From Leifsonia sp. fls2-241-R2A-40a (GTDB taxonomy: Bacteria > Actinomycetota > Actinomycetes > Actinomycetales > Microbacteriaceae): DNA of 64,000 nucleotides. The stretch is taken from the NCBI RefSeq assembly GCF_030209575.1, contig NZ_JARVRS010000001.1, forward strand, positions 868,001-932,000, in the 5' to 3' direction. Under the pieces are notes generated by a model. That model was given only the letters and a program-made list of their open reading frames with translations. It did not search any database and was not told the origin of the DNA. Positions within the stretch are counted from its first letter, which is position 1, and every line of letters starts with the position of its first letter. Shown in pieces: positions 17,820-25,670 of the stretch. The translations under genes were made by a program, and so were the position numbers.

Positions 17820-17852
17820 GGCATATAGTGTAGTTACTAGATGCCGAGGCAT
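17811..17852. promoter_or_regulatory. MarR operators (two palindromes)
   Basis: ATATGCCATGGCATAT (17811-17826) is a perfect palindrome covering the marR start codon, and ATGCC-GA-GGCAT (17841-17852) repeats the half-site 15 bases further on, just before the esterase start at 17874. The shared half-site ATGCC supports one dimeric regulator binding both. Confidence 0.8.
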
Positions 17853-17873
17853 ATATCTACGATCGGAGACGTC

Positions 17874-18806
17874 ATGAGCGCGGAACAGCGGAAGAACCTG
17901 GCAGAGCAGCTGCGGGAGGCCTCGGGACCTCAGCCGCCCGCCTCAGTGGAGCGACTCCGCTCCGGATTCGCCGCTTTCATGGGCACCTTCCCCATCCCGT
18001 CGGGAATCCGGACGACGCCGACCCATCTCGGCGGCCGTCCGGCGGTCCGCGTCGAGCGGGAAGCGGAACCGCGGCCGGGCACCCTGCTCTACTTCCACGG
18101 CGGGTCATTCGTGCTCGGTTCGCCGACGACAGCCCTCAGTATCACTGCACAACTCGTCCTGCGATCAGGCATCTCGGCGATCTCCGTGGACTACCGTCTC
18201 GCTCCGGAGCATCCCTTCCCGGCGGCGATCGAGGACGGGGTGGCCGCCTACCGTGAACTCCTCGCGTCGGGCACGCCGTCGAGCACCATCGCCTTCGTCG
18301 GCGACTCCGCAGGCGGCGGCCTGTCGGTGACCACGAGCCTGGCTGCGCGAGATGCCGGCCTGCCGCTGCCCGCCGCGATCGTCGCATTCTCCCCGGGCCT
18401 GGACCACACCCGGTCCGGGAGCAGCATGTCCACCAAGGACGGCGTCGACCCCTTCTTCACCGCCGACGGGATGCGCCGCACCGGCGAGCTGTACCTCGGG
18501 GGCCAGAACCCCGCCCAGCCATTGCTGGCCCCGGCGGTCCACGCCGACCTGCACGGGATGCCGCCGATCCTCCTCCAGGTCGGGACGGACGAACTCCTCC
18601 TCGACGACTCCGTTCGGCTGGCCGACCGGGCTCGCGACGCGGGTGTCGACGTGATCCTCGACATCACGGCCGGCGTGCCCCACGTCTTCCCGGCCTACGT
18701 CGGAACCCTGGACGAAGCGGCAGAGGCGCTCGACCGCGCAGCCCTCTTCCTCACCCAGAAGGTGCGGCCCGTGCAGCCCTCCCCCTCGGGGACGATCGCG
18801 CCGTGA
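17874..18806 (+). CDS. alpha/beta hydrolase, hormone-sensitive-lipase type esterase
   Basis: 310 residues from the ATG at 17874, with GGAG five bases upstream; a longer reading from 17841 would start inside the operator. The oxyanion motif HGG (75-77), nucleophile S145 in GDSAGG, D239 (GTDELLLDD) and H270 (GVPHVFPAY) complete the catalytic set of the HSL/family IV lipases. The preferred substrates of this family are short acyl esters. There is no signal peptide. It is divergent from marR and followed 58 bases later by an efflux gene, which suggests a small detoxification unit. Confidence 0.92.
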   Translation: MSAEQRKNLAEQLREASGPQPPASVERLRSGFAAFMGTFPIPSGIRTTPTHLGGRPAVRVEREAEPRPGTLLYFHGGSFVLGSPTTALSITAQLVLRSGISAISVDYRLAPEHPFPAAIEDGVAAYRELLASGTPSSTIAFVGDSAGGGLSVTTSLAARDAGLPLPAAIVAFSPGLDHTRSGSSMSTKDGVDPFFTADGMRRTGELYLGGQNPAQPLLAPAVHADLHGMPPILLQVGTDELLLDDSVRLADRARDAGVDVILDITAGVPHVFPAYVGTLDEAAEALDRAALFLTQKVRPVQPSPSGTIAP

Positions 18807-18864
18807 AGGGTGCCCTGCCGGTACCTCCTTCATCAGGGACTCCCTCCCGCCGGCGGATCGCGGT

Positions 18865-20145
18865 GTGCTGGATGTCGTGACCGCATCCTCCGCTTCCCGC
18901 CCCGACGTCCCCGCCGTCCGCGCCGGCCGTGCGCTGGCGACCCTGCTGCTCGTGCTCACGGTGTTCGGCCCGATCTCGATGGACCTCTACCTCCCAGCGC
19001 TTCCGGCGCTGACCATCGAACTCGGCGCGGCGACCTCGATGGCGCAGCTCACGGTGACCGCCTGCCTCATCGGCCTGGCCGCCGGGCAGCTGGTCGCCGG
19101 TCCGCTCTCGGACCGGTTCGGCCGCCGCGGTCCCGTCCTCATCGGGGTGACTGCGTACGTCATCGTGTCCGCGCTGTGCGCCGTCAGCCCGACCGTCGAG
19201 GTGCTGGTCGCGGCGCGGCTGGTGCAGGGCATCGCCGGCGGTGTCGGCATCGTGATCGCGCAGGCTGCAGGGCGCGACGTCTACGACGGCGGCCGGCTGA
19301 TCCGCTTCTACGGCAGGCTGACCGTCATCGGCGGGTTCGCGGCGGTCGTCGGTCCACTGCTCGGAGGCGCACTGACCGCGGTGCTGGACTGGCGCGGCCT
19401 GTTCCTGGTACTCGCCGCCATCGGTGCGGTCATCCTCGGTTGGGTCGCGCTGGCGTTCCCTGAGACGCTGGCGCCGACCGCGCGGACCGCCGCGGGCTTC
19501 GCCGTCATCGGCCGGGACCTGCGACTGCTGCTCTCCGACCGTCGCTTCGTCGGCGCCGTCGTCGCGCTGGGGTTCGTCTACGCCGCCCTGTTCGCCTACC
19601 TCAGCGGGGCGACGTATGTGCTGCAGGGCGTCTACGGGCTCTCGCCGCAGGGATACGCACTCGCGTTCGGGCTGAACTCGGCCGGATTCATGGTGTTCGG
19701 CTACCTGGCCGGTCGTTCCAGCGAGCGCTGGAGCGTGACGGGCACGCTCGTGGTCGGGCTCGCGGTCGCCGGCGCCGGCGCCGCCGGGCTGCTCGCCGCC
19801 GGGCTCTGGCACGTCCCGCTCGTCGTGGTCATGGTGTCCCTGCTGCTGCTTGCGGCGGGCACCGCGATCACCAGCCCGCCGTCGACCACGCTGGCGCTCG
19901 AGGACTATCCGCAGATCGCCGGCACCGCGTCCTCGGTCCTCGGGGCCGCGCGCTTCGCATTCGGCGGTGTCGCCGCGCCGATCGTCGGGGTGGCCGGCTC
20001 GCTCACGATCCTTCCGCTCGGCCTGGTGACCACCGTCTCGATCGCGCTCGCGGCTCTGGTCCTCCTGCTCTTCCTCACGCGCCGGACACGGGCGTCCGTC
20101 CGGTCAGTGCCGGTCGCCGCTCACCGCTGTGCTGTCGAGAACTGA
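18865..20145 (+). CDS. Bcr/CflA-type multidrug efflux MFS transporter
   Basis: 426 residues with twelve predicted membrane segments. The first membrane segment and loop (FGPISMDLYLPALPAL) and the loop PLSDRFGRRGPVLIG are signatures of the Bcr/CflA drug:H+ antiporter family; LVQGIAGGVGIVIAQAAGRD is motif C-like. The start is GTG at 18865 or GTG at 18877. Its 3' end overlaps the convergent TetR gene by 25 bp. Co-regulation with the upstream esterase is possible, given the 58-base gap without a strong terminator. Confidence 0.9.
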   Translation: MLDVVTASSASRPDVPAVRAGRALATLLLVLTVFGPISMDLYLPALPALTIELGAATSMAQLTVTACLIGLAAGQLVAGPLSDRFGRRGPVLIGVTAYVIVSALCAVSPTVEVLVAARLVQGIAGGVGIVIAQAAGRDVYDGGRLIRFYGRLTVIGGFAAVVGPLLGGALTAVLDWRGLFLVLAAIGAVILGWVALAFPETLAPTARTAAGFAVIGRDLRLLLSDRRFVGAVVALGFVYAALFAYLSGATYVLQGVYGLSPQGYALAFGLNSAGFMVFGYLAGRSSERWSVTGTLVVGLAVAGAGAAGLLAAGLWHVPLVVVMVSLLLLAAGTAITSPPSTTLALEDYPQIAGTASSVLGAARFAFGGVAAPIVGVAGSLTILPLGLVTTVSIALAALVLLLFLTRRTRASVRSVPVAAHRCAVEN

Positions 20146-20756
20146 GCCGAGATGCCGGCACTGACGAAGCCGGCGTACTCGTCCAGCGCCCACTCGCCGC
20201 GGGTGACCAGCATCTCGTACAGCTGCGGAGAACTGTAGGTGAGCAGGACGTCCGTCGCGTGCTCGATGGACAGCCCCTCCGGCAGATGCCCCGCCTCCGC
20301 AAGACGGCCAGCGTTCTGTCTCATCCGGGTCCGCCGGTCGTCGGCGAGCCCCCGAGCGAGTTCCGCGAGTTCGGAATCATGGACGGCAGCCGCGTCCAGC
20401 AGTAAGAGGATCGGTGCCACGCGGGGCGCGACCTCGGCCGTGAGCCGTCCCCACCCGTCGGCCAGCGCCTTCAGGTCGCCGGCCGGAAGCGCGTCCGAGC
20501 GGCTCTCGGCTGCCACCGGGCCGATTCCGCGCAGGGACTCCTCGACGACCGCGCGGGTGAGCGCGGCACGGCCGGCGAACCGCTTGTACACCGATTCCGC
20601 CGAGACGCCGCATGCCCGAGCCACCCCGGGGATCGTAAGACCGGCATAGCCGTCACGCAGCAGGACCTCCCGGGCCTCCCCGACGATGCGCGTCCGCACC
20701 TGCTCCGCTCGGGCTCGCCGGGCCTCCCCGTCGTATTGCCGCTTGACGCCGGCCAT
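20121..20756 (-). CDS. TetR-family regulator
   Basis: 211 residues from the ATG at 20756 (MAGVKRQYDG), which has GGAG six bases upstream; an ATG at 20768 is also in frame. The HTH reads LTIPGVARACGVSAESVYKRFAGRAALTRAVV. The C-terminal domain is of the type found in many actinobacterial TetR proteins. It is divergent from the SnoaL/NmrA pair across the dyad at 20782, and convergent with the efflux gene, which it overlaps by 25 bp. Confidence 0.9.
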   Translation of the reverse strand: MAGVKRQYDGEARRARAEQVRTRIVGEAREVLLRDGYAGLTIPGVARACGVSAESVYKRFAGRAALTRAVVEESLRGIGPVAAESRSDALPAGDLKALADGWGRLTAEVAPRVAPILLLLDAAAVHDSELAELARGLADDRRTRMRQNAGRLAEAGHLPEGLSIEHATDVLLTYSSPQLYEMLVTRGEWALDEYAGFVSAGISAQFSTAQR

Positions 20757-20781
20757 CCCGCGCTCCATACTCGAATAAATA

Positions 20782-20799
20782 GTTACAGATGACTGTAAC
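20782..20799. promoter_or_regulatory. TetR operator
   Basis: GTTACAG (20782-20788) and CTGTAAC (20793-20799) form a 7-4-7 dyad between the TetR start and the SnoaL gene at 20815. It is well placed to repress both directions. Confidence 0.8.
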
Positions 20800-20814
20800 G
20801 AAATCGAGGCAGCA

Positions 20815-21237
20815 ATGTCCAGAGAATCAAGCCCGTTCCTCCACCGCCTCCGGGATGCGACGAACGGCCACGACCTCGAAGCCCTCACCGACTGCTTCGC
20901 GCCGGGATATCGGAACGAGGCACCCGCGCATCCCGGCCGCGACTTCGTGGGAACCGCACAGATCCGCAGCAATTGGAGCCAGATCTTCACGTTCGTCCCG
21001 GACGTCGAAGCGACCATCCTCCGCGAGACGGTCGACGGCGACGTCGTCTGGTCCGAGTGGGAGATGAGCGGCACACGCCTCGACGGCACCGCCCATCACA
21101 TGCGCGGCGTGATCGTGTTCACCGTGGTGGACGATCGAGCGACCTCGGCTCGCTTCTATCTCGAGCCGGTCGATGCCGAGCAATCGACGGTCGACCAGGC
21201 GGTGTCCGCTCAAGTGCACGCGGGGGGCGCAGGGTGA
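20815..21237 (+). CDS. SnoaL-like/NTF2-fold protein
   Basis: 140 residues with an NTF2-like pattern: N-terminal helix FLHRLRDATNGHDLEALTDCFAPGYRNEAP, then strands ending in VVDDRATSARFYLEPVD. This fold includes polyketide cyclases, isomerases and many small unassigned enzymes. It overlaps the next gene (NmrA-like) by GTGA, so the two form an operon under the TetR dyad. The function is not assignable. Confidence 0.82.
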   Translation: MSRESSPFLHRLRDATNGHDLEALTDCFAPGYRNEAPAHPGRDFVGTAQIRSNWSQIFTFVPDVEATILRETVDGDVVWSEWEMSGTRLDGTAHHMRGVIVFTVVDDRATSARFYLEPVDAEQSTVDQAVSAQVHAGGAG

Positions 21238-22121
21238 TCGTCGTGGCCGGAGGCAGCGGCCGACTCGGAGGACTGATCGTCGCGGGGCTCCTCTCCCAGG
21301 AGGAACGCGTCGTCGTCCTCGTGAGAGACGTCGGTCGCGCCCGGGCGGCACTCGGGTCCACGGTCGAGGTGGTCGGCGCCGATGTGCGCCGTCGGCAGGG
21401 GCTGGCTGCCGCGGTCGCGGGTGCCGAGATCGTCATCTCGTGCGTGCACGGATTCCTCGGCGGCCGCGGCGCGGGCCCCGCCGAGGTCGACGAGCGGGGA
21501 AACCTCAACCTCATCGACGCCACCGCCGCGACCGGCGCGCAGTTCGTGCTCATGTCCGTGAGCGGCGCGGCACCGGACCATCCGCTCGATCTCTTCCGCG
21601 CCAAGTACGCCGCCGAGCAGTACCTGCGAGCGAGCGCCGTCCCCTGGACGATCGTGCGAGCGCCCGCCCACGTCGATACGTGGCTCGGGATCCTGACGGA
21701 GACCGCGCGATCCACGGGTCGCCCTCTCGTATTCGGTCGTGGCGACCAGCCGATTCCATTCGTGTCCGCCGCCGAGGTCGCCGACATCACGGTCCGGGCT
21801 GCACTGGATGCACGCCTACGCGGGCGCATCCTCGACGTGACAGGGGAAGCCGTCAGCATGAATCAGCTCGCGCGAGCGCTGCAGGAGGCACGCGGCTGGC
21901 ACGGCTCGCTGCGCCACATCCCTCGAGGGCTCCTCCGGACCCTCGCCGTCGCGGCCGCGCCCGTGAATCCCGCCTTCGCGCGCCAGAACCGCGCGGCGCT
22001 GGAAATGGACAGAGGCCGTACAGCCGCCGCCGACGACGACGCGGATCCGGCTCGCGTCCACGTCGGATCGGCGGCCCGGGACACCAGCCTCTTGGAGCAG
22101 ATCGCGGGAGAGCGTGGGTGA
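21234..22121 (+). CDS. NmrA-like NAD(P)-binding protein (atypical SDR)
   Basis: 295 residues starting at GTG 21234, whose last bases form the stop of the SnoaL gene. The N-terminus VAGGSGRLGGLIVAGLL carries the GGxGxxG motif of NmrA/TMR-like atypical SDRs, followed by VVLVRD and the mid-protein FVLMSVSGAAPDHPLDLFRAKYAAEQYLRAS, where Y-A-x-E replaces the classical YxxxK. Members act as quinone or azo reductases, sugar-nucleotide enzymes or redox sensors. It is probably co-expressed with SnoaL under TetR. Confidence 0.85.
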   Translation: MIVVAGGSGRLGGLIVAGLLSQEERVVVLVRDVGRARAALGSTVEVVGADVRRRQGLAAAVAGAEIVISCVHGFLGGRGAGPAEVDERGNLNLIDATAATGAQFVLMSVSGAAPDHPLDLFRAKYAAEQYLRASAVPWTIVRAPAHVDTWLGILTETARSTGRPLVFGRGDQPIPFVSAAEVADITVRAALDARLRGRILDVTGEAVSMNQLARALQEARGWHGSLRHIPRGLLRTLAVAAAPVNPAFARQNRAALEMDRGRTAAADDDADPARVHVGSAARDTSLLEQIAGERG

Positions 22122-22133
22122 GAAGGCGCTCCC

Positions 22134-22946
22134 TCAGACCTGAGAGAGGATGCTCGCCGGTTCGTCCACGCTCCAGGAGCCGAGTGGAGCAGTCGAGAGC
22201 ACACCCTCGATACCGGCCTCACGAAACGCACGGGCCGTATCCGCGGGGCCGTCAGCGAAGTGCGCCCACCCGTCCTGGTGCGCCACGACGACGGACGGTG
22301 CAGCGAGGATCTCGGCAGCGGCGGCTGCCCGGTCGGCCGTGAACGTCAGGGGCCGGTCGTCGAATTTCGTGGGTACGTGCGCCCCGCCGGCGTTCAGCAG
22401 GGCGACGTCGATGCGGGGAAACCTTCGGCCGATGTCGGCGACGGCCTTCAGGGAAGCGTTGTCGCCTCCCACGTAGACGGTGGGCGAGTCGCGCGCCTCG
22501 ATCACGAAGCCGCTCACCTCGCAGTTGACGTAACCCTCCGGCATCAGGCCGTCAGCCGGCCCATGGAGAGCCGGCGTGGCCGTGATCCGCACCCCCGACG
22601 GGTGGTGGTAGAAGCGCTCCCAGGGGACGAGCCCCCGCGCCCGCGGTCCGAGGTCGAGCGCACTGCTCGGGGTAGTGAGCACCAACGGCGACGAGACGGC
22701 GAACTCCCGTCCGCCGGTGTCGAGGTTGTCGGGATGCTGCGAGTGGCTGACGAGCACCAGGTCGACCGGTCCAAGTGCTGCCGCTGTCGTCGCGGGCCCG
22801 GCGGTCTTGCGCAAGTACCCGTAGTCTGTCGGAGGGTCGAAGGTCGGGTCCACGACGATCCGGAGGCCGTGGACGTCGATGACTGCAGTCGGTCCACCGA
22901 TCACACCGACGCCGAAGGGCCTCCTCTGGGCGCCGATCTCCGTCAC
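22134..22946 (-). CDS. metallo-beta-lactamase-fold hydrolase
   Basis: 270 residues from GTG 22946, preceded by GGAGAGAG and overlapping the previous stop. The fold is recognised from GPTAVIDVHGLRIVVDPTFD, the metal motif region SHSQHPDN (H68, H71, D73) and the later GGDNASLKAVADI and VVVAHQDGWAHF. The canonical HxHxDH is altered to H-x-x-H-x-D-N, as in an UlaG-like subgroup. The substrate is unknown. It is last in the apparent operon 25037-22134. Confidence 0.85.
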   Translation of the reverse strand: MTEIGAQRRPFGVGVIGGPTAVIDVHGLRIVVDPTFDPPTDYGYLRKTAGPATTAAALGPVDLVLVSHSQHPDNLDTGGREFAVSSPLVLTTPSSALDLGPRARGLVPWERFYHHPSGVRITATPALHGPADGLMPEGYVNCEVSGFVIEARDSPTVYVGGDNASLKAVADIGRRFPRIDVALLNAGGAHVPTKFDDRPLTFTADRAAAAAEILAAPSVVVAHQDGWAHFADGPADTARAFREAGIEGVLSTAPLGSWSVDEPASILSQV

Positions 22947-23146
22947 TGAGCTCTCTCCAACCGGTATCCCGCCGCGCGAAGCGTCTCTGCCATGTGCTGC
23001 GCGTACCATTCCGGCCACTGCTCGTCGTAGACGCCGCCCAGGTCCTCCTTCTCATGGATCCCGTGAGCGTCCGCTGCCTGACGCAGGTGATCCAGGATGA
23101 CGGCGATCGTGTCGACGGCCTCCGGCTCATTCGTTGCGGCGGTCAT
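22943..23146 (-). CDS. small hypothetical protein
   Basis: 67 residues, acidic, mostly helical (TIAVILDHLRQAADAHGIHEKEDLGGVYDEQWPEW). I do not recognise the family. Reality is supported by four-base overlaps at both ends: its start sits in the stop of the VOC gene and its stop in the start of the MBL gene. Confidence 0.75.
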   Translation of the reverse strand: MTAATNEPEAVDTIAVILDHLRQAADAHGIHEKEDLGGVYDEQWPEWYAQHMAETLRAAGYRLERAQ

Positions 23147-23592
23147 CGTCCCGGCAGCCGCTTCTTGATCTCCTGCAGGATCCAGCCGTTGCCGTCGGGG
23201 TCCTCGAAGGAGGCGAACGTCGAGTAGTCGGCGCGCTCGGGGTGGGGCCCCGAGATGCGCGCTGCGGTGCCCGCGTGATGGAAGATGCCGGTCTCATCGT
23301 GGAAGAGTTCCGAAACTCCGACACCAGCGGCGAGGAGCGCGTCGCGGGCCTCTTCGATGTCGTAGACCGTCAGCTGCAGCCCTTGTGCGGAGCCCGGGGC
23401 GGCGTTCGTGACCCCGGTGCCGAAGATGATCGACGCTTCGGACTCGGGCGGCGTGAACTGAACGACCCGGTATCCCTCGTCGACGGTGAAGTCCGCGTCC
23501 TCGCGCCAGCCGAGGGACTGATAGAACGCTTTGGCGCGGTCCACGTCCGTGACGGGGAGGACCACGACTTCCAGTTTCATGTACATTCTCAT
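23143..23592 (-). CDS. VOC/glyoxalase-fold protein
   Basis: 149 residues from the ATG at 23592 with GGAAGG four bases upstream. The vicinal-oxygen-chelate pattern is clear: VVVLPVTDVDRAKAFYQSLGW at the N-terminus, a middle ASIIFGTG, and the C-terminal ASFEDPDGNGWILQEI with the conserved glutamate. Such proteins include glyoxalases, dioxygenases and bleomycin-binding proteins. It is coupled to the flavoprotein upstream (ATGA) and the small protein downstream. Confidence 0.9.
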   Translation of the reverse strand: MRMYMKLEVVVLPVTDVDRAKAFYQSLGWREDADFTVDEGYRVVQFTPPESEASIIFGTGVTNAAPGSAQGLQLTVYDIEEARDALLAAGVGVSELFHDETGIFHHAGTAARISGPHPERADYSTFASFEDPDGNGWILQEIKKRLPGR

Positions 23593-25037
23593 TCCGCCTT
23601 CCGTTGGGATTTCTTGCGTTGATCGAGCCGGTAGGTTTCGAGCAACCGCAGCCAGATCTCGCTGACCGTCGGGTACGAGGGAACGGCATGCCAGAGCCGG
23701 TCGATGGGGATCTCGCCGACGATGGCGGTCGTGGCCGCGTGCAACATGTCGCCGACGTCGGGCCCGACGAGCGTGACGCCGAGGATCACGCGCCGGTCGT
23801 CGTCGACGACCATGCGAGCCCTGCCGGAATAGCCGTCGGCGCGCACGACGGCGCCCGCCACCCAGCCGATGTCGTAGTCGGCCACGCTGACCCGGTAGCC
23901 GGCCTTCCGTGCTGCGGCTTCGGTCAGCCCGACCGAGGCCACCTCGGGCTCCGTGAAAGTGACCTGAGGCACAGCTTCCCGATCAGCCGTCGCTGCGTGC
24001 GCACCCCACGGCTGGTCGTCGACATCGTCCCCCTCAGCTCGGGCCGCGATGACGTCGCCCGCGATCCGCGCCTGGTACTTGCCCTGATGTGTAAGGAGTG
24101 CGCGGTGTGTGACGTCGCCGACCGCGTAGAGCCAGTCGAAGCCGGGCAGTCGCATGGTGTCGTCGGTGGGCAGCCAGTCCCCCGGCTCGAGGCCGACCGT
24201 CTCGAGTCCGATCGCGTCGGTGCGCGGACGGCGGCCGGTGGCGACCAGGATCTGGTCCGCGTTGAGCGACTCACCGGCGTCGGTCTCGACCAGGACGCCC
24301 TCCTCGGTGCGGGAGACCCGGGCGATTCCGCTGTTCCGATGCACGTCCACCCCCATGCTCCGCAGCGAGTCGGACACCAGTTCGCCCGCGAACGGCTCCA
24401 TGCCGCTCAGCACATCGCCTCGCGCGATCAGGGTCACTGCGCAGCCCAATCCCGCGTAGGCGGTCGCCATCTCGGTTCCGACGACACCGCCGCCGAGGAT
24501 GACCAGGCTGTCGGGAACATGCTCGACGCTGGTGGCGTCACGGCTGGTCCACGGCTCGCTGGCGCGCAGCCCGGGGATGTCCGGGACGACGGGGTCGGAG
24601 CCGGTCGAGATGACCACGGCGTGGCGCGCGTACAGCTGCGTCTCCGATCCGTCGGCAGCGGCGACGATGACGCGCTTCGCGCCGGCGAGGCGGCCGTGCC
24701 CCCGGATCAGGGAGATGCCGGCCCCGTCCACCCAATCGACCTGACTCTGGTCTGACCAGTCGTAGACCAGGCGGTCGCGGCGGCGCAGAACAGCCTCGAC
24801 ATCCACCTGCCCGGAAACGGCTTGAGCGGCGCCGTCGACCGCGCGCGCCTCGCGGAGGCTCCGCGCCGGCCGGAGCAGCGCCTTGGATGGGATGCACGCC
24901 CAGAAGGAACACTCCCCACCGACCAGTTCGTGCTCGATGAGTACGGCGGTCAAGCCTCCCTGGACAGCGCGTTCGGCCACGTTCTCTGCGACGGCTCCGC
25001 CGCCGATGATCACGACGTCGTACTCGACTTCTTCCAT
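23589..25037 (-). CDS. dihydrolipoamide-dehydrogenase-like flavoprotein disulfide reductase
   Basis: 482 residues. FAD-binding GGGAVAENVAE (12-22), the redox-active pair C43-x4-C48 (GGECSFWACIPSK), the NAD(P) motif ILGGGVVGTE and the second FAD motif YAVGDVT are all present. The interface motif near the C-terminus reads PSYPTVSE, with tyrosine where lipoamide dehydrogenases have the catalytic histidine of HPTxSE. That difference, and the lack of E2/E1 neighbours, argue for a different disulfide, quinone or metal reductase, not a pyruvate dehydrogenase E3. It heads the operon that continues through VOC, the small protein and MBL. Confidence 0.88.
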   Translation of the reverse strand: MEEVEYDVVIIGGGAVAENVAERAVQGGLTAVLIEHELVGGECSFWACIPSKALLRPARSLREARAVDGAAQAVSGQVDVEAVLRRRDRLVYDWSDQSQVDWVDGAGISLIRGHGRLAGAKRVIVAAADGSETQLYARHAVVISTGSDPVVPDIPGLRASEPWTSRDATSVEHVPDSLVILGGGVVGTEMATAYAGLGCAVTLIARGDVLSGMEPFAGELVSDSLRSMGVDVHRNSGIARVSRTEEGVLVETDAGESLNADQILVATGRRPRTDAIGLETVGLEPGDWLPTDDTMRLPGFDWLYAVGDVTHRALLTHQGKYQARIAGDVIAARAEGDDVDDQPWGAHAATADREAVPQVTFTEPEVASVGLTEAAARKAGYRVSVADYDIGWVAGAVVRADGYSGRARMVVDDDRRVILGVTLVGPDVGDMLHAATTAIVGEIPIDRLWHAVPSYPTVSEIWLRLLETYRLDQRKKSQRKAE

Positions 25038-25190
25038 GCCCGTCCCTGTCTCCGTGAATCCGATGCGTGGTGCAGAACTGTGCCCGGCCGGGAGCGAGGC
25101 TCAGCCCAGAAGCGGCCCGAACAGCGGGTCAACCGGTCGACCGATTTTTCAAATCCGCTGCTGACGAGGCGAGTCGGACCCGCGACCTCC

Positions 25191-25670
25191 TCATCGCCAG
25201 GCCGAATACCGGTCCGCCGGGCCGCCCACGACAGGCTCGAAGGCCACCTGCTCCGGGTCGACGGAGCGTCCTCGAGGGTCGACGAAAGCGACATCGAGCT
25301 GTTCGCCGGTCTCAGCATCCCTCCGGATCACCGTGGGGCCGTCATCGCGCGGAGCGTGGATGTCGCCCCACTGTTGCAGCGCCCCCAGGACGAGCTTGAG
25401 ATCCGCCCCCCTCTGCGTGAGGTGATAAGAGGTGCGAGAGCGCGCACCATCCTCTCGATACTCGCGCTTGACCAGGATCTCCGCCTCCACCAGGGAAGCC
25501 AGACGGGCCGTCAGGATATTCGGCGCGATTCCCAGCAGGTCGCGGAAGTCGGCGAAGCGGGTGATCCCGTTGTGCGCTTCCCTCAGGATCAGGAACGACC
25601 AGCGGTCTCCGACCAGCTCGAGAGTGCGGGCGATCGAGCAGTTGGGCTCGGGTCGTGACTTCGACGGCAT
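25191..25670 (-). CDS. HxlR-family regulator
   Basis: 159 residues. The HxlR core is obvious: CSIARTLELVGDRWSFLILREAHNGITRFADF, PNILTARLASLVEAEILVKREY and TSYHLTQRGADLKLVLGALQQWGD. The cysteine in PNCSIA is at the conserved redox-sensing position of many HxlR proteins. A longer C-terminal tail follows. It begins directly after the MFS stop, so it is the second gene of that operon and probably its regulator. The 153 bp downstream, before the flavoprotein, hold no gene that I can support. Confidence 0.92.
   Translation of the reverse strand: MPSKSRPEPNCSIARTLELVGDRWSFLILREAHNGITRFADFRDLLGIAPNILTARLASLVEAEILVKREYREDGARSRTSYHLTQRGADLKLVLGALQQWGDIHAPRDDGPTVIRRDAETGEQLDVAFVDPRGRSVDPEQVAFEPVVGGPADRYSAWR

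Noticed and set aside
25140-25200. A stretch resembling the T-arm side of a tRNA (GTCGGACCCGCGACC on the plus strand)
   Set aside because: The T-stem cannot pair and no anticodon or acceptor stem is found; much of it is the 3' end of hxlR. Not reported as tRNA or attachment site.
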